A stretch of 64,000 nt of DNA from Streptomyces sp. NBS 14/10 (GTDB taxonomy: Bacteria > Actinomycetota > Actinomycetes > Streptomycetales > Streptomycetaceae). The stretch spans positions 1 to 64,000 of the forward strand of contig NZ_NCSM01000004.1 of NCBI RefSeq assembly GCF_002224125.1, given 5' to 3'. Below the pieces are notes generated by a model. That model made no database searches. It had not been told where the DNA came from and saw nothing but the letters and a program-made list of their open reading frames with translations. This document shows, one piece after another, positions 8,611 to 17,209 of this stretch. The position numbers were made by a program, and so were the translations under genes. How positions within the stretch are numbered: position 1 is the stretch's first letter; the number at the start of each line of letters is the position of its first letter.

Positions 8611-8859
8611 CCCGTTCGACCCCCCCAAGTCGTGACGGGCACCGCGTGCCGGGCCGGCCGTCCGCGGGGGCCGGAGGCCCGCCGGAGGCGGCCAAAGGCC
8701 GCATGCGGGCCTGGACGGATACCGTAGCGACTGGGGCCGGATATGTGTATATGTTGCGCAGAAACGATGCGGCAGGTGTGTGACAGCTGTGCGGAAGGCG
8801 TCCGGCTGTGACGGGAATGGCATCCCGTGCCGCCCCGCCCGGACCGATAACCTCAGCGT
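8611..8859. other. divergent intergenic region
   Basis: No credible gene seen. It contains a perfect GCGGCC-AAA-GGCCGC palindrome at 8688-8702 overlapping CCGCATGCGG at 8699-8708. It must hold the promoters for the divergent membrane protein and Nudix genes. Confidence 0.5.
8848..8853 (+). promoter_or_regulatory. -10 box of a probable leaderless promoter (Nudix gene)
   Basis: TAACCT ends 6 bp before ATG 8860. There is no SD, so transcription probably starts at the initiation codon. Confidence 0.5.
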
Positions 8860-9339
8860 ATGCCTACTCCCGACTTCATCCTGGAGCTGCGGGCCACCGC
8901 GGGTCACCAACTGCTGTTCCTGCCGGGCGCCAGCGCGGTCGTCCTCGACGACGAGGACAGAGTGCTGCTCGGGCGCCGAGCCGACAACGGCCGCTGGGCG
9001 CTCCCCTCCGGCATCCCCGAACCCGGCGAGCAGCCCGCGACGGCGGTGGTGCGCGAGGTGTACGAGGAGACGGCGGTGCGCTGTGTCCCCGAGCGCATCG
9101 TGCTCGTCCACACCGCGGAGCCGGTGACCTATCCCAATAAGGATGTATGCCAGTTTGTCGACATCTGTTTCCGCTGCCGCGCGGTGGGCGGCGAGGCGCG
9201 GGTGAACGACGAGGAGTCCCTGGAGGTGGGCTGGTTCCCGGTCGACTCGCTGCCGGAGCTGGACGAGTACGCGCTGACCCGGATCAAGCGGGCCTTCGAA
9301 CACGGCCCGACGTGGTTCGATTCCACCATCCCGGAGTGA
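8860..9339 (+). CDS. Nudix hydrolase
   Basis: Soluble protein of 159 aa with a clear Nudix box beginning GIPEPGEQPAT and ending REVYEETAV, matching G-x5-E-x7-REUxEExGU except for Ala in place of the last Gly. It hydrolyses a nucleoside-diphosphate-linked substrate; the exact substrate cannot be told. About 20 N-terminal residues (FILELRATAGHQLLFLPGASAVV) precede the fold core, as in MutT/ADP-ribose-type actinobacterial Nudix proteins. It appears leaderless, with a TAACCT box just upstream. Confidence 0.88.
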   Translation: MPTPDFILELRATAGHQLLFLPGASAVVLDDEDRVLLGRRADNGRWALPSGIPEPGEQPATAVVREVYEETAVRCVPERIVLVHTAEPVTYPNKDVCQFVDICFRCRAVGGEARVNDEESLEVGWFPVDSLPELDEYALTRIKRAFEHGPTWFDSTIPE

Positions 9340-9381
9340 AGTATGTGCTGGGCGCACATCGGTCGGGCCCCGGCCGCCGCT

Positions 9382-9387
9382 TAGCCT
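9382..9387 (+). promoter_or_regulatory. -10 box of a probable leaderless promoter (SDR gene)
   Basis: TAGCCT ends 7 bp before ATG 9395, and no SD is present. Confidence 0.5.
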
Positions 9388-9394
9388 GCCCGTC

Positions 9395-10273
9395 ATGAGC
9401 GCGTCCACCACACCGGGCCCCGCCGCCGGGGCCGACCCGGGCCCCGCCGCCGGGGCCACCGCGGACCTCGGCGGCCGTACGGCACCTGACGGCCGTACCG
9501 CACTCGGCGGCCGTACGGCACTCGTCACCGGGGCCGCCGGCGGCATCGGCCGGGCCTGCGCCCTCCGGCTGGCCGCCGCCGGGGCCACGGTCCTGGCGGT
9601 CGACCAGGACGAGAAGGGGCTCGCGGAGCTCGCCGCCCTGGCGGCCCGGACCGATGCGGCGCCCGGGCTGCCGGGCAGGGTGGAGGCGCGGGCGCTCGAC
9701 CTGACCGACCTCGACGCGGCCGAGCGGGCCGCCGAAGGCGTCGACATCCTGGTCAACAACGCAGGGCTGCAACTCGTACGGCCCATCGAGGACTTTCCGC
9801 CCGAGGTCTTCTCCCGGGTGCTCACGGTGATGCTGGAGGCCCCCTTCCGGCTGCTGCGGGGCGCGCTGCCGCATATGTACGCCCAGGGCTGGGGGCGGAT
9901 CGTCAACATCTCCTCCGTCCACGGGCTGCGCGCCTCGGCCTACAAGTCGGCGTACGTGGCCGCCAAGCACGGGCTGGAAGGGCTCTCCAAGGTCGCGGCC
10001 CTGGAGGGCGCGCCCCACGGGGTCACCTCCAACTGCGTCAACCCCGGCTATGTCCGCACCCCGCTCGTGGAGCGGCAGATCGCCGACCAGGCCGCCGCCC
10101 ACGGCATCCCCCCGGAGCGGGTCGTCTCCGAGATCATGCTGGCCGACTCCGCGGTCAAGCGGCTGATCGAACCGGAGGAGGTCGCCGAGGCCGTCGCCTA
10201 CCTGTGCGGTCCGCACACCTCCTTCATCACCGGCGCCTCGCTCGCCATGGACGGCGGATGGACCGCCCACTGA
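9395..10273 (+). CDS. 3-hydroxybutyrate dehydrogenase-type SDR
   Basis: Classical short-chain dehydrogenase, 292 aa. The NAD-binding motif is TGAAGGIGRA, followed by NNAG, the catalytic Ser in NISSVHG, and Y-x-x-x-K in AYVAAKHG. The S-A-Y-V-A-A-K-H-G-L and L-V-E-x-Q-I patterns are typical of 3-hydroxybutyrate dehydrogenases that interconvert acetoacetate and 3-hydroxybutyrate. The N-terminal 45 residues are low complexity and carry three GGRTA-like repeats from an 18-bp repeat, so a later start cannot be excluded. The next gene encodes a GAF/PucR regulator and is probably functionally linked. Confidence 0.85.
   Translation: MSASTTPGPAAGADPGPAAGATADLGGRTAPDGRTALGGRTALVTGAAGGIGRACALRLAAAGATVLAVDQDEKGLAELAALAARTDAAPGLPGRVEARALDLTDLDAAERAAEGVDILVNNAGLQLVRPIEDFPPEVFSRVLTVMLEAPFRLLRGALPHMYAQGWGRIVNISSVHGLRASAYKSAYVAAKHGLEGLSKVAALEGAPHGVTSNCVNPGYVRTPLVERQIADQAAAHGIPPERVVSEIMLADSAVKRLIEPEEVAEAVAYLCGPHTSFITGASLAMDGGWTAH
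9473..9526 (+). repeat. 18-bp unit repeated three times in the SDR gene
   Basis: GGCCGTAC recurs with an 18-bp period at 9473, 9491 and 9509, encoding repeated GRTA motifs just before the Rossmann motif. This is probably slippage-driven expansion. Confidence 0.6.
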
Positions 10274-10407
10274 CCGGACGGCTGCCCGGGCGTACGGCGG
10301 CCCACCCCGGAGAGCGGGCACCCGAGCCGGCACCCGAGCGGGGACCCAAGGGGGCGTCGGGGTCGCGCCCGGGCACTGGCGGGTCCGAGCCTGGCGGGAG
10401 TATCCCT

Positions 10408-12459
10408 GTGACCATGTCCGATGATCAGCCGGAGACCCCGTACCTGGAACTGCTCGCGCGCGGCGCGCCCGCCGAGGCGTACGAGCGCCCGGTGCTGCGC
10501 GCCCGCGCCGAGGGGGCCTCGGCCGCCAGGCTCGCCGCCCTGGAGCGCGCCAAGCTGCCGGCCCTGCGCGTACGCGGCGAACTGGAGGGGCGCAGACGCC
10601 GCGAGGCCGAGCTGTCCGCGCTCTTCGAGACCGCACACGATCTGGCGGGGCTGCGCGACCTGGACGCGGTGCTCCAGGCCATCGTGCAGCGCGCCCGCTC
10701 GCTGCTCGGCACCGAGGTCGCGTATCTCACGCTCAACGACCCCCAGGCCGGGGACACCTATATGCGGGTCACCGACGGTTCGGTCTCGGCCCGCTTCCAG
10801 CAGCTCCGGCTCGGCATGGGGGAGGGGCTCGGCGGGCTGGTCGCGCAGACCGCCCGCCCGTATGTGACCGAGAGCTACTTCGACGACGAGCGGTTCCAGC
10901 ACACCCGGACCATCGACGCGGGCGTCACGGACGAGGGCCTGGTGGCCATCCTCGGCGTACCGCTGATGCTGGGCAGCGGGGTCATCGGCGTGCTGTTCGC
11001 CGCGGACCGCCGCGCCCGTGTCTTCGAACGCGAACAGCTCGCCCTCCTCGGCTCCTTCGCCGCCCACGCGGCCGTCGCGATCGACACGGCCAATCTGCTG
11101 GCCGAGACGCGTTCCGCGCTCGCCGAGCTGGAGGCCGCCAACGAGATCATCCGCGATCGCAGCGAGGTCATCGAACGCGCCTCGGAGGTGCACGACCGGC
11201 TGACCGAACTGGTGCTGCGCGGCGGCGGAGTGCACGATGTGGCCGCCGCCGTGGCCGAGGTGCTGAGCGGGACGGTGGAGTTCGTCGAGGCGCATACGGC
11301 GCCGGCCGCGGCCGTGGACCGCTCCCGGGCCGACGGCCACGCCGTACGGCACGGCGAGGACTGGATCGCCGCGGTCTCCGCGAGCGGCGAACTGTTCGGC
11401 GCGCTGGTGCTGCGCGGCCACCCCCGCCTCGACCCCATGGACCAGCGCACCCTGGAGCGGGCCGCCGTGGTCACCTCGCTGCTCCAGCTGGCCCGGCGCT
11501 CGGCGGACGAGGCCGAACAGCGGGTACGCGGCGAGCTGCTGGACGATCTGCTCGACGCCCCCGACCGCGAGCCGCGGCTGCTGCGCGAGCGCGCCGCCCG
11601 GCTGCGGGCGGACCTGGACGCGCCCCATGTCGTACTCGCCGCCGGGATCGACGCGCCCGGCGCGGCGCCTGGCGCGGCGGGCGGTGCGGCCGGTGGTGGC
11701 GGGCCTGGTGGGGCGTCCGGCGGGGCGTCCGGCAGGGCGTCCGGCTCGGGATCGGGCGAGCCCGGCAACGGACCACGAGTGCGGTCGGCCGGGTCGCCGC
11801 CGGACGAGGCGGCCGACCGGCAGCGCCTGTGGTCCGCCGCCACTCATCTGGCGGCCACCCGGCACGGCCTGGCCGCCGCCCGCGACGGCGGCACCGTCCT
11901 GCTGCTGCCCCTGGCCGACGGAGAGGGCGCCGACGCCCTGGCCCGCCGCACCGCCCGGCAGCTCGGCACCGCCGTACACGCGGCGGTCACCGTCGGCGCC
12001 TCCGCGCCGGTGCCCGCTCCCGCCGCCCGCCCCGGCGAGGTGGCCTCGGCGTACGCGGAGGCGCGGCGCTGTCTGGACGCGCTGCGGGTGCTGGGCCGCG
12101 GCGGCCAGGGCGCCGCGGCCGAGGACTTCGGCTTCCTCGGCCTCCTGCTGGCCGGCTCCCGCGACGGTACGGGGGACGCCGCCCGGGTGGCCGGGTTCGT
12201 CGACCGCACCATCGGCGCGGTCGTCGACTACGACGCCCGGCGCGGTACGGACCTGGTCCGCACCCTCGACGCGTACTTCGCGAGCGGGATGAGCCCGGCC
12301 CGCACCAAGGACGAACTGCACGTCCACGTCAATACGGTGGCCCAGCGGCTGGAGCGGGTGGGACGGCTGCTGGGCCCCGACTGGCAGTCGCCGTCCCGCG
12401 CCCTGGAGGTACAACTCGCCCTGCGGCTGCACGGCCTGGCCTCGGCGGTCGCCCGCTGA
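10408..12459 (+). CDS. GAF-domain, PucR/CdaR-type transcriptional regulator
   Basis: About 683 aa. Residues about 65-220 form a GAF sensor (LFETAHDLAGLRDLDAVLQ to HAAVAIDTANLL). A coiled segment (ELEAANEIIRDRSEVIERASEVHDRL) follows, then a second variable domain. The C-terminal PucR-type helix-turn-helix reads LVRTLDAYFASGMSPARTKDELHVHVNTVAQRLERV. A Gly/Ala-rich linker near residues 415-460 looks expanded. GTG 10408 is chosen because GGGAG lies 7 nt upstream. It is the likely regulator of the neighbouring SDR gene; the ligand is unknown. Confidence 0.85.
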   Translation: MTMSDDQPETPYLELLARGAPAEAYERPVLRARAEGASAARLAALERAKLPALRVRGELEGRRRREAELSALFETAHDLAGLRDLDAVLQAIVQRARSLLGTEVAYLTLNDPQAGDTYMRVTDGSVSARFQQLRLGMGEGLGGLVAQTARPYVTESYFDDERFQHTRTIDAGVTDEGLVAILGVPLMLGSGVIGVLFAADRRARVFEREQLALLGSFAAHAAVAIDTANLLAETRSALAELEAANEIIRDRSEVIERASEVHDRLTELVLRGGGVHDVAAAVAEVLSGTVEFVEAHTAPAAAVDRSRADGHAVRHGEDWIAAVSASGELFGALVLRGHPRLDPMDQRTLERAAVVTSLLQLARRSADEAEQRVRGELLDDLLDAPDREPRLLRERAARLRADLDAPHVVLAAGIDAPGAAPGAAGGAAGGGGPGGASGGASGRASGSGSGEPGNGPRVRSAGSPPDEAADRQRLWSAATHLAATRHGLAAARDGGTVLLLPLADGEGADALARRTARQLGTAVHAAVTVGASAPVPAPAARPGEVASAYAEARRCLDALRVLGRGGQGAAAEDFGFLGLLLAGSRDGTGDAARVAGFVDRTIGAVVDYDARRGTDLVRTLDAYFASGMSPARTKDELHVHVNTVAQRLERVGRLLGPDWQSPSRALEVQLALRLHGLASAVAR

Positions 12460-12504
12460 GGCCAGGCCGTGCGGGGGCGCCGCCCGGCCCTTCCCTCGGG
12501 CTCG

Positions 12505-13965
12505 TCAGGCCGAGGCCGAACGAGGCGCCGCGCCCGGCTCGTTCACATTCTGCGGCGCCCCGTTCGGCTCGTTCGCGCCCTGTGCCGCCGCGCTCGGCCG
12601 TGCGGCCGGTGTCGGCTCGATCCCGGCCAGGTCGCGGTCCCGGGTCTCTTTGGCGGCGCCGACCGCGACCAGGGTCAGCAGCGCTGCCGCGATGACGTAC
12701 AGCGCGATCGGGACGGAGCTGTCGTAGTCGGCCAGCAGAGCCGTGGCGATCAGCGGGGCGGGGGCGCCGGCCGCGACCGATGCGAACTGGGCGCCGATCG
12801 AGGCGCCCGAGTAGCGCATCCGGGTCGCGAACATCTCGGAGAAGAAGGCCGCCTGCGGGGCGTACATCGCGCCGTGGAAGATCAGCCCGACCGTGACCGC
12901 GAGCACCAGCGCCCCGAAGTCCCGGGTGTCGATGAGGGCGAAGAAGGGGAAGGCCCACGCGCCCACGCCCGCGGCCCCCAGCAGATACACCGGGCGGCGG
13001 CCGATACGGTCCGACAGCGCGCCCCAGGCCGGGATCACCGCGAAGTGCACGGCGGAGGCGATCAGCACGGAGTTGAGGGCGGTCTGTTTGCCGAGGCCCA
13101 CATGGTCGGAGGTCGCGTAGACCAGGACGAAGGCCGTGATGACGTAGTAGCTGATGTTCTCCGCCATCCGGGCGCCCATCGCGACCAGCACATCCCGCCA
13201 GTGGTGGCGCAGGACGGCCACCAGCGGCAGCTTCTCGGCCAGGTCGTCCGCCGTCTCGGCCTCGGCCTTGCGGGCCTCGGCCCGCGCCTGGGCGGCCTTG
13301 AAGACGGGCGATTCATCGACAGAGAGACGAATCCACAAGCCGATCAGTACCAGCACGCCCGAGAGCAGGAACGGCACCCGCCAGCCCCAGGACTGGAACG
13401 CGTCGTCGGACAGCGTGGCGGTCAGCGCCGACAGCACACCGGTGGCCAGCAGCTGTCCGGCGGGCGCGCCGGTCTGCGGCCAGGACGCCCAGAAGCCGCG
13501 CCGCCGCGCGTCCCCGTGCTCGGACACCAGCAGCACCGCCCCGCCCCATTCGCCGCCCAGCGCGAAGCCCTGGACGAGGCGCAGCGCGGTCAGCAGCACG
13601 GGCGCGGCGGAGCCGACCGTGGCGTGGGTCGGCAGCAGGCCGATCGCACAGGTCGCCCCGCCCATCAGCAGCAGGCTCAGGACCAGCAGCTTCTTACGGC
13701 CGAGCCGGTCGCCGTAGTGGCCGAAGACGAGGGCGCCGATGGGCCGGGCGGCGAAGCCGACCGCGTACGTCAGGAAGGACAGCAGTGTGCCGACCAGCGG
13801 ATCGGTGTCGGGGAAGAAGACCTTGTTGAAGACGAGCGCGGCGGCGGAGCCGTACAGGAAGAAGTCGTACCACTCGATGGTGGTGCCGACGAGGCTCGCG
13901 GCGACGATACGGGGGAGGTTCGCGGGTGCTGTGGGCGTCGGGGGAGCGGATGCTGCGGAGGCCAT
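12505..13965 (-). CDS. MHS-family MFS transporter (metabolite:H+ symporter)
   Basis: About 486 aa with twelve predicted membrane segments. It has the metabolite:H+ symporter signature: SLVGTTIEWYDFFLYG at the N-terminus, FGHYGDRLGRKKLL between TM2 and TM3, and RLVQGFALGGEWGGAVLLVSEH. Family members import small organic acids (shikimate, alpha-ketoglutarate, proline/betaine); the substrate here is unknown. ATG 13965 follows GGAAGTGG. The C-terminal 40 residues are Ala/Pro/Asn-rich. It is on the same strand as the Dap operon but 207 bp beyond it, so I do not assume a shared transcript or an export role. Confidence 0.9.
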   Translation of the reverse strand: MASAASAPPTPTAPANLPRIVAASLVGTTIEWYDFFLYGSAAALVFNKVFFPDTDPLVGTLLSFLTYAVGFAARPIGALVFGHYGDRLGRKKLLVLSLLLMGGATCAIGLLPTHATVGSAAPVLLTALRLVQGFALGGEWGGAVLLVSEHGDARRRGFWASWPQTGAPAGQLLATGVLSALTATLSDDAFQSWGWRVPFLLSGVLVLIGLWIRLSVDESPVFKAAQARAEARKAEAETADDLAEKLPLVAVLRHHWRDVLVAMGARMAENISYYVITAFVLVYATSDHVGLGKQTALNSVLIASAVHFAVIPAWGALSDRIGRRPVYLLGAAGVGAWAFPFFALIDTRDFGALVLAVTVGLIFHGAMYAPQAAFFSEMFATRMRYSGASIGAQFASVAAGAPAPLIATALLADYDSSVPIALYVIAAALLTLVAVGAAKETRDRDLAGIEPTPAARPSAAAQGANEPNGAPQNVNEPGAAPRSASA

Positions 13966-14172
13966 GTGCACCACTTCCAGAAGTTCGGTGGGGACGTGTA
14001 CGTGTCCGCACAAGGTAGGAACCCGCTGGTCAGTGGCACATGTGGCGGGACACCATACTTCGGGGCCGGAGTGTGCGTGCCGCCTCCGCGTCCGGTCCCC
14101 CCGCTTACGACGCCCCCGCGTACGACGGGCCGTTGCCGGGTGTCGGCCCGCCGTACGCGGTATCAGCTCGGC

Positions 14173-15168
14173 CTACCGGGAGTCGGCCGTCATCTCCTCC
14201 TCTTCCTCCTCCTCGGAGTCGAGGATGCGATCTCCGTACAGGTCCTGCAGCCAGGTGCTCTGGTAGATGGTGTCGAGATAGCGTTCGCCGAGGTCCGGGG
14301 CGATGGCCACAGCGGTGAGGCCGGGCGTCCGATGCCGGCCCAACCAGTCCATCGCGCCGCTGACCACCGTCCCGGTGGAGCCGCCGAACAGGAACCCGCG
14401 TCTGGCCAGCCGGTGGCAGGCACGGATGGTGTCTGCCTCCTCGACCTGGATCACTTCGTCCACATAGGACTCGTCGAGCAGCGGAGGGCGGATGCTCATG
14501 CCCAGGCCGGGAATCATCCGGCGGCCGGGTTTGCCACCGAAGGTCACCGATCCGGCGCTGTCCACGGCGACGATCCGCACCGGCCGGTGCCAGTCCCGGA
14601 AGTAGCGTGCGCAGCCCATCAGGGTCCCGGTGGTGCCCGCGCCGATGAACAGCACGTCCAGGCGCGGGAACTGGCGGGCGATCTCCGGGCCCGTTCTGCG
14701 GTAGTGCGCCCGCCAGTTGCCCGGGTTGGTGTACTGGCTGAGCCACACATATCGGTCATCGGAGGCGCACAGCGCGCGTACGTAGTCGATACGGGCGCCG
14801 AGGAAGCCGCCGTTGGGGGCCACGTCGGCGATGATGTGCACCTGGCTGCCCAGCGCCTCCATGAGCAATCTGGCCGACAGGTTGCAACGGGAGTCAGTCA
14901 CACACAGAAACCGATAGCCCTTGCTGGCGGCGATCATGCTGAGCGCTACGCCCAGATTTCCGGACGAGGACTCGACCAGGATCGAATCCCGCGTCAGGAC
15001 TCCATGCCGCTCGGCGGTCTCCACCATCTCGACCGCGGCCTTCAACTTGATCGAACCGGCGAAGTTGAAACCCTCGCACTTCAGATAGAGGGAGCGCCCG
15101 AATGTCGACCGGAGGTCGACATAGAGCCGGCTCTCGTTGAAGGCATGGGGTGCGGATATGACGGGCAC
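14173..15168 (-). CDS. sbnA: SbnA-like 2,3-diaminopropionate synthesis PLP enzyme
   Basis: Cysteine synthase-fold PLP enzyme, 331 aa. PLP Lys41 lies in FAGSIKLKAAVEM, with substrate loop ESSSGNLGVALSMI and glycine-rich GAGTTGTLMG. In staphyloferrin B, viomycin and poly-Dap pathways this family acts with an SbnB partner. SbnA-type enzymes join O-phosphoserine (or serine) and glutamate to give an intermediate that SbnB oxidises to L-Dap. GTG 15168 has AGGAGG five nt upstream. A run of seven Glu near the C-terminus comes from a GAG/GAA microsatellite. It is the last gene of the five-gene minus-strand operon. Confidence 0.88.
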   Translation of the reverse strand: MPVISAPHAFNESRLYVDLRSTFGRSLYLKCEGFNFAGSIKLKAAVEMVETAERHGVLTRDSILVESSSGNLGVALSMIAASKGYRFLCVTDSRCNLSARLLMEALGSQVHIIADVAPNGGFLGARIDYVRALCASDDRYVWLSQYTNPGNWRAHYRRTGPEIARQFPRLDVLFIGAGTTGTLMGCARYFRDWHRPVRIVAVDSAGSVTFGGKPGRRMIPGLGMSIRPPLLDESYVDEVIQVEEADTIRACHRLARRGFLFGGSTGTVVSGAMDWLGRHRTPGLTAVAIAPDLGERYLDTIYQSTWLQDLYGDRILDSEEEEEEEMTADSR

Positions 15169-15205
15169 GCTGGCCTCCTGATGCCTGAGCTGAGGGATGG
15201 GACGG

Positions 15206-16165
15206 TCAGCCGTACCGGCGCAGGTCGTGGAAGAAGTCGTCGATGAGGTGGAGCTGTCCGGAGCGGACCACTTCGTCGTAGACGTATTTGCCGACGGCGA
15301 GGTCGAGGGCGCCGAGTCCGAAGGGCGAGAAGATCACCGGCCGGTCGGCCGGCGGGGTCACCCGCCCGGCCATGATGTCGTCGAGAGTGCCGTACAGGAA
15401 GTCGCGGCGGCCGGTGAGCTGCTCGGCCAAATGCGTGGAGGTGTCGGCCTTCAAGCAGTGTTCTACGTCGTCGACGATATTGGCCGAGGCGAGCAGGATC
15501 TCGGGGGCGAGGTCGCGCAGGGACACATGCAGGACCAGCGGGTGGTGGGTGAACCAGCCCGGGTCGGTGATATGAGGCCGGTCGGCGATGGTGGCGAGGA
15601 CCACCAGATCGCTGGAGCGCACCAGTTCCTCGGCGCTGTCGTGGACCGTGACCTGCCCGGAGTGTTCGTGTCCGCCGACCCGCCGCCGCAGATAGCCATG
15701 GAATCCCATGACGCTGTCGGCGGACACGTCGTGCACGCCGATGGTGTCGAATGTCCAGCCGGTGCCGGCCAGGAACGTGTGGATATAGCGGGCGATCAGG
15801 CCCGTGCCGACGAATCCGATCCGGGTGGGGCGGGGCCTGGTGCGGCTGAGCCAGTCGGCCGCCAGCGCGGCGGACGCCGCGGTTCTGGTGGCGCTGATGA
15901 TCGAGCTCTCCAGGCAGGCGAAGGGGTAGCCGGTGTCGTGGTCGTTGAGGATGAGGACCGCGGAGGCCCGGGGCAGACCGGATGCCACATTGGCCGACCC
16001 GGCGCCGTGCAGCCGGTAGGCGGCCTCGACCAGCTCCACGATCTGTTTCTCGCGCCCCTCCAGCGCCCGCCGCACCTGCTCACCGGAGATCACCGCGAAG
16101 CTCGGCGCCGCGACCGGGTGGGAGGTGGTGGCGGGTTGGGGGGCGGGGGACAGCAGGGGGTTCAT
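15206..16165 (-). CDS. sbnB: SbnB-like ornithine cyclodeaminase-family enzyme (Dap synthesis)
   Basis: Ornithine cyclodeaminase/mu-crystallin fold, 319 aa, with NAD-binding motif GFVGTGLIARYIHTFL. LPRASAVLILND and SSIISATRTAASAALAADWL match the SbnB type. It is the NAD-dependent partner that releases L-2,3-diaminopropionate from the SbnA product. Its ATG overlaps the stop of the oxygenase gene (ATGA), so the two are translationally coupled; SbnA follows after 37 bp. The SbnA/SbnB pair next to NRPS genes strongly implies Dap as a building block. Confidence 0.9.
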   Translation of the reverse strand: MNPLLSPAPQPATTSHPVAAPSFAVISGEQVRRALEGREKQIVELVEAAYRLHGAGSANVASGLPRASAVLILNDHDTGYPFACLESSIISATRTAASAALAADWLSRTRPRPTRIGFVGTGLIARYIHTFLAGTGWTFDTIGVHDVSADSVMGFHGYLRRRVGGHEHSGQVTVHDSAEELVRSSDLVVLATIADRPHITDPGWFTHHPLVLHVSLRDLAPEILLASANIVDDVEHCLKADTSTHLAEQLTGRRDFLYGTLDDIMAGRVTPPADRPVIFSPFGLGALDLAVGKYVYDEVVRSGQLHLIDDFFHDLRRYG

Positions 16166-17166
16166 GACCGGGCCACCTCCCCGGGCGGGCGGCCGTCGGA
16201 CAGGCGCTGGGGCTCGGCCATGGCCACCAGCACCTGGCGCTCTCCGGTGAAGGCCTCTCTGCTGTGCGCGGTGCGGATGTTGTCGACCAGCATCACATCG
16301 CCGGCCTGCCAGGGCTCACGCGCGGTGTGGGCCTCGTAGGTGGAGTTGACCAGCTGGATGATGTCCTCGCCGATCGGGGTGGAGTCCGCGAAGCGGGTGT
16401 TGAACGGCAGCCCGTCCGCTCCGTAGACGTCCACCAGGTATTCGCGTACCTCCGGGGCCAGTGTCCACTCGTTGAGGAAGGCGATCTGGTTGAACCAGCA
16501 GCGCCGGCCGGTGAGCGGATGCCGCACCACGGCGGCACGGAGTTGCCGGGTGCGCAGGGAGCCGTCGGGTTGCCAGGCGAAGTCGATGGCGTGGGCGCGG
16601 CAGTAGCGCTCGATGGCGGCGGGGTCGTCGGTGCCGAACGACTCCGCCACGGACGCCCCGATCTCGTCGTTGTAGCTGCGGGTGAGCAGCCACCCTTCCC
16701 GCTCGAACCGCTCGCTCAGCGCGGCGGGCAGCGCCTGGAGCACATGCTCCGCGTCGGCCACCGCGGTCGCCCCGCCCTCGCTGGGCGCTTCCAGACACGC
16801 GAACAGCATCAGACCGGGACACTCCAGCGTGTAGCTCAGTTCATGGTGCATACACATCGGCTGGTTGGTCGGCCAGGCGGTGGAGGAGTACAGCCCAGGA
16901 CCGTGGATCTGCCGGGGGGCGAAGGCCTCCCGCTCCGCCATCAGCTCACCGGCCAGCCCCGCGAACACGGCACCGACCTGATCCGCCTCGCGCAGTCCAA
17001 GGCCGCGGACGAGAACCACACCGTGTTCGGTGACCTGCGCGCGCAGCGCCTCGCGGTGCTCGGCCGCCCAGGTCGAGGCGCATTCGGGGGGCTCGACGTG
17101 CAGCATCGGAGGTCTGCCCGGTCGTAGCTGCACCGCGGAGAGCGGTTCCAGGGATGTGGACGACAT
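16162..17166 (-). CDS. SyrP/TauD-like Fe(II)/2-oxoglutarate oxygenase
   Basis: Non-haem iron oxygenase, 334 aa. The metal triad reads H107-x-E109 (MHHELSY) and distal His301 (RTAHSREAF), with the 2-oxoglutarate-binding Arg about nine residues later (GERQVLVA). An H-x-E rather than H-x-D triad is typical of AsnO/SyrP-type beta-hydroxylases of free or carrier-bound amino acids. The NRPS context suggests hydroxylation of Dap or another carrier-loaded residue; this is inference. It is coupled to SbnB and lies 43 bp after the A-T-TE gene. It has no halogenase signature, because the carboxylate ligand is present. Confidence 0.88.
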   Translation of the reverse strand: MSSTSLEPLSAVQLRPGRPPMLHVEPPECASTWAAEHREALRAQVTEHGVVLVRGLGLREADQVGAVFAGLAGELMAEREAFAPRQIHGPGLYSSTAWPTNQPMCMHHELSYTLECPGLMLFACLEAPSEGGATAVADAEHVLQALPAALSERFEREGWLLTRSYNDEIGASVAESFGTDDPAAIERYCRAHAIDFAWQPDGSLRTRQLRAAVVRHPLTGRRCWFNQIAFLNEWTLAPEVREYLVDVYGADGLPFNTRFADSTPIGEDIIQLVNSTYEAHTAREPWQAGDVMLVDNIRTAHSREAFTGERQVLVAMAEPQRLSDGRPPGEVARS

Positions 17167-17209
17167 CTCGGTTCCTTTCGATCGCCACTCAGAAGGCTCG
17201 GGAGGACCC

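Noticed and set aside
12469..15246. 925-codon plus-strand open frame across the transporter and SbnA genes
   Set aside because: Antisense of two well-supported minus-strand genes; low-complexity composition and no conserved motif.
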